Below, in pieces: positions 63,398 to 64,000 of a DNA stretch of 64,000 bases (position 1 is its first letter; each line of letters starts with the position of its first letter). The DNA is taken from the NCBI GenBank assembly GCA_022843585.1, contig JALHNJ010000002.1:124001-188000 (forward strand). The letters run 5' to 3'. This DNA comes from Chitinophagaceae bacterium (lineage in GTDB: Bacteria > Bacteroidota > Bacteroidia > Chitinophagales > Chitinophagaceae). The notes beneath the pieces were generated by a model. It saw nothing but the letters and a program-made list of their open reading frames with translations, was not told where the DNA came from and did not search any database. The translations under genes and the position numbers were made by a program.

Positions 63398-63670
63398 ACT
63401 TCACAATTTTCAGTTACACAATACAGTTACTCTGCTCAGAACTTAAAATTACTCAGGCTGCATGTCCTTTACATTATGAAAAGAGTTTGGGAAATTGTGA
63501 AAGGGGAAATTGATTTTTTGATGCTGTTAAGACGGGTTAAATGAGTGGGAGCTATGGACGATGAGGATGTGATCATTTCTAATTAACACGCTTATTAAGA
63601 AATAATTATTAGCCATAAATTTGTATGATCAACCGACAGTTTTAAGTGAATTTTTAAACCCTACTAATAA
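63398..63670. other. Divergent intergenic region
   Basis: 273 bp between the leftward HTH gene and the rightward caspase gene. It holds the -7 element at 63616 and presumably promoters for both directions. No attachment site was recognised. Confidence 0.35.
63616..63623 (+). promoter_or_regulatory. Bacteroidota -7 promoter element for the caspase gene
   Basis: TAAATTTG matches TAnnTTTG exactly, 47 bp upstream of the ATG at 63671. No clear -33 TTG is seen. Confidence 0.5.
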
Positions 63671-64000
63671 ATGTCAAATAGAGTTGCTATAATTGTCAGA
63701 GGTGTTTATAATTCCGTCCAGGAAGAATTAAATGCAGCATCCTATGGTCAGCACATCAATATGGTAACGCAAAGGGATACCTCTCGAATAATTGAATTCC
63801 TTCAAAAACCCTTGTTTGGTAATTGGCAAGCTCATGAAATTATCAATTTGCCCCTCGAATCTATATGTACACGGGAACAAATTCTGCAGTCAATTCCATT
63901 AAAAACATCGTTTGTATTCTTCTATTATAATGGTCACGGTAATGCTGATATTAACTCAAATGTTATGATGCAATTCGGTTTGACAGACGACGATCTATTT
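63671..64000 (+). CDS. Caspase-fold (C14-like) cysteine protease, partial
   Basis: The frame opens at ATG 63671 and is open at the right edge (110 codons). The first strand VAIIVRGV, the later TREQILQSIPLKTSFVFFYYNGHGN, and especially YYNGHG with catalytic H89 fit the p20 region of caspase-like proteases. The catalytic Cys lies beyond the window. Bacterial caspases often act in suicide or signalling systems and are commonly found beside other proteases and TPR or STAND proteins. Its partners, if any, are off the edge. Confidence 0.72.
   Translation, partial: MSNRVAIIVRGVYNSVQEELNAASYGQHINMVTQRDTSRIIEFLQKPLFGNWQAHEIINLPLESICTREQILQSIPLKTSFVFFYYNGHGNADINSNVMMQFGLTDDDLF

Noticed and set aside
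1-64000. CRISPR arrays, tRNA, rRNA and intact insertion sequences
   Set aside because: No regularly spaced repeats, tRNA cloverleaf sequence, rRNA or transposase was recognised on reading both strands.

Overview
The window comes from a Bacteroidota genome, most probably a member of the Chitinophagaceae (inference). The signs are a SusC/SusD pair controlled by an ECF sigma factor and FecR, a T9SS type-B sorting domain, Bacteroidetes-type RHS/YD proteins with a DUF6443-like start, many AraC and LytTR regulators, lipoproteins with short signals, weak Shine-Dalgarno sequences and TAnnTTTG promoter elements. Base composition is AT-rich, about 40% GC by eye. No rRNA, tRNA or CRISPR array was found.

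Layout. 1-13.2 kb: a partial zinc-dependent phospholipase C-like protein, an AraC regulator divergent from an IucB-like acyltransferase, a four-gene envelope operon (intradiol-dioxygenase/thioredoxin-like fusion, HELVH protein, M3 peptidase, lipoprotein), a LytS/LytTR two-component pair, and small AraC and Crp regulators. 13.2-21.3 kb: a nutrient-uptake locus running sigma, FecR, SusC, SusD, TlpA-like. 21.4-32.6 kb: a 106-nt imperfect hairpin, a small XRE regulator, and a five-gene RHS polymorphic-toxin operon (outer-membrane protein, YD protein, degenerate glutathione peroxidase, RHS protein with a variable C-terminal toxin, putative immunity protein). 33-36.6 kb: a T9SS cargo protein and an AraC regulator.

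36.8-42.5 kb holds a cytoplasmic S8 (subtilisin) protease, a ComEC-like MBL hydrolase and a membrane-anchored TPR protein, with a 10+10 bp palindrome just before the protease. This is the best candidate for an undescribed conflict or signalling system. 43.7-58.6 kb is a dense defence-like island. It has two paralogous HTH-like genes with different partners (one an HNH nuclease), a PD-(D/E)XK nuclease with a small partner, a complete Gabija system (gajA-gajB), a three-gene operon containing a uracil-DNA-glycosylase-like enzyme, a dnaE relic, a DUF2441-like gene, and an operon with an ADP-ribosyltransferase-like protein and a six-CxxC zinc protein. 58.9-63.4 kb is a mobilization module: an excisionase-like HTH gene, an oriT-like nested hairpin, mobA, the mobB relaxase and the mobC coupling protein. 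A caspase-fold protease begins at 63,671 and runs off the right edge. Putting the defence cluster on the mobilization module's element is an inference; no attachment sites were identified.
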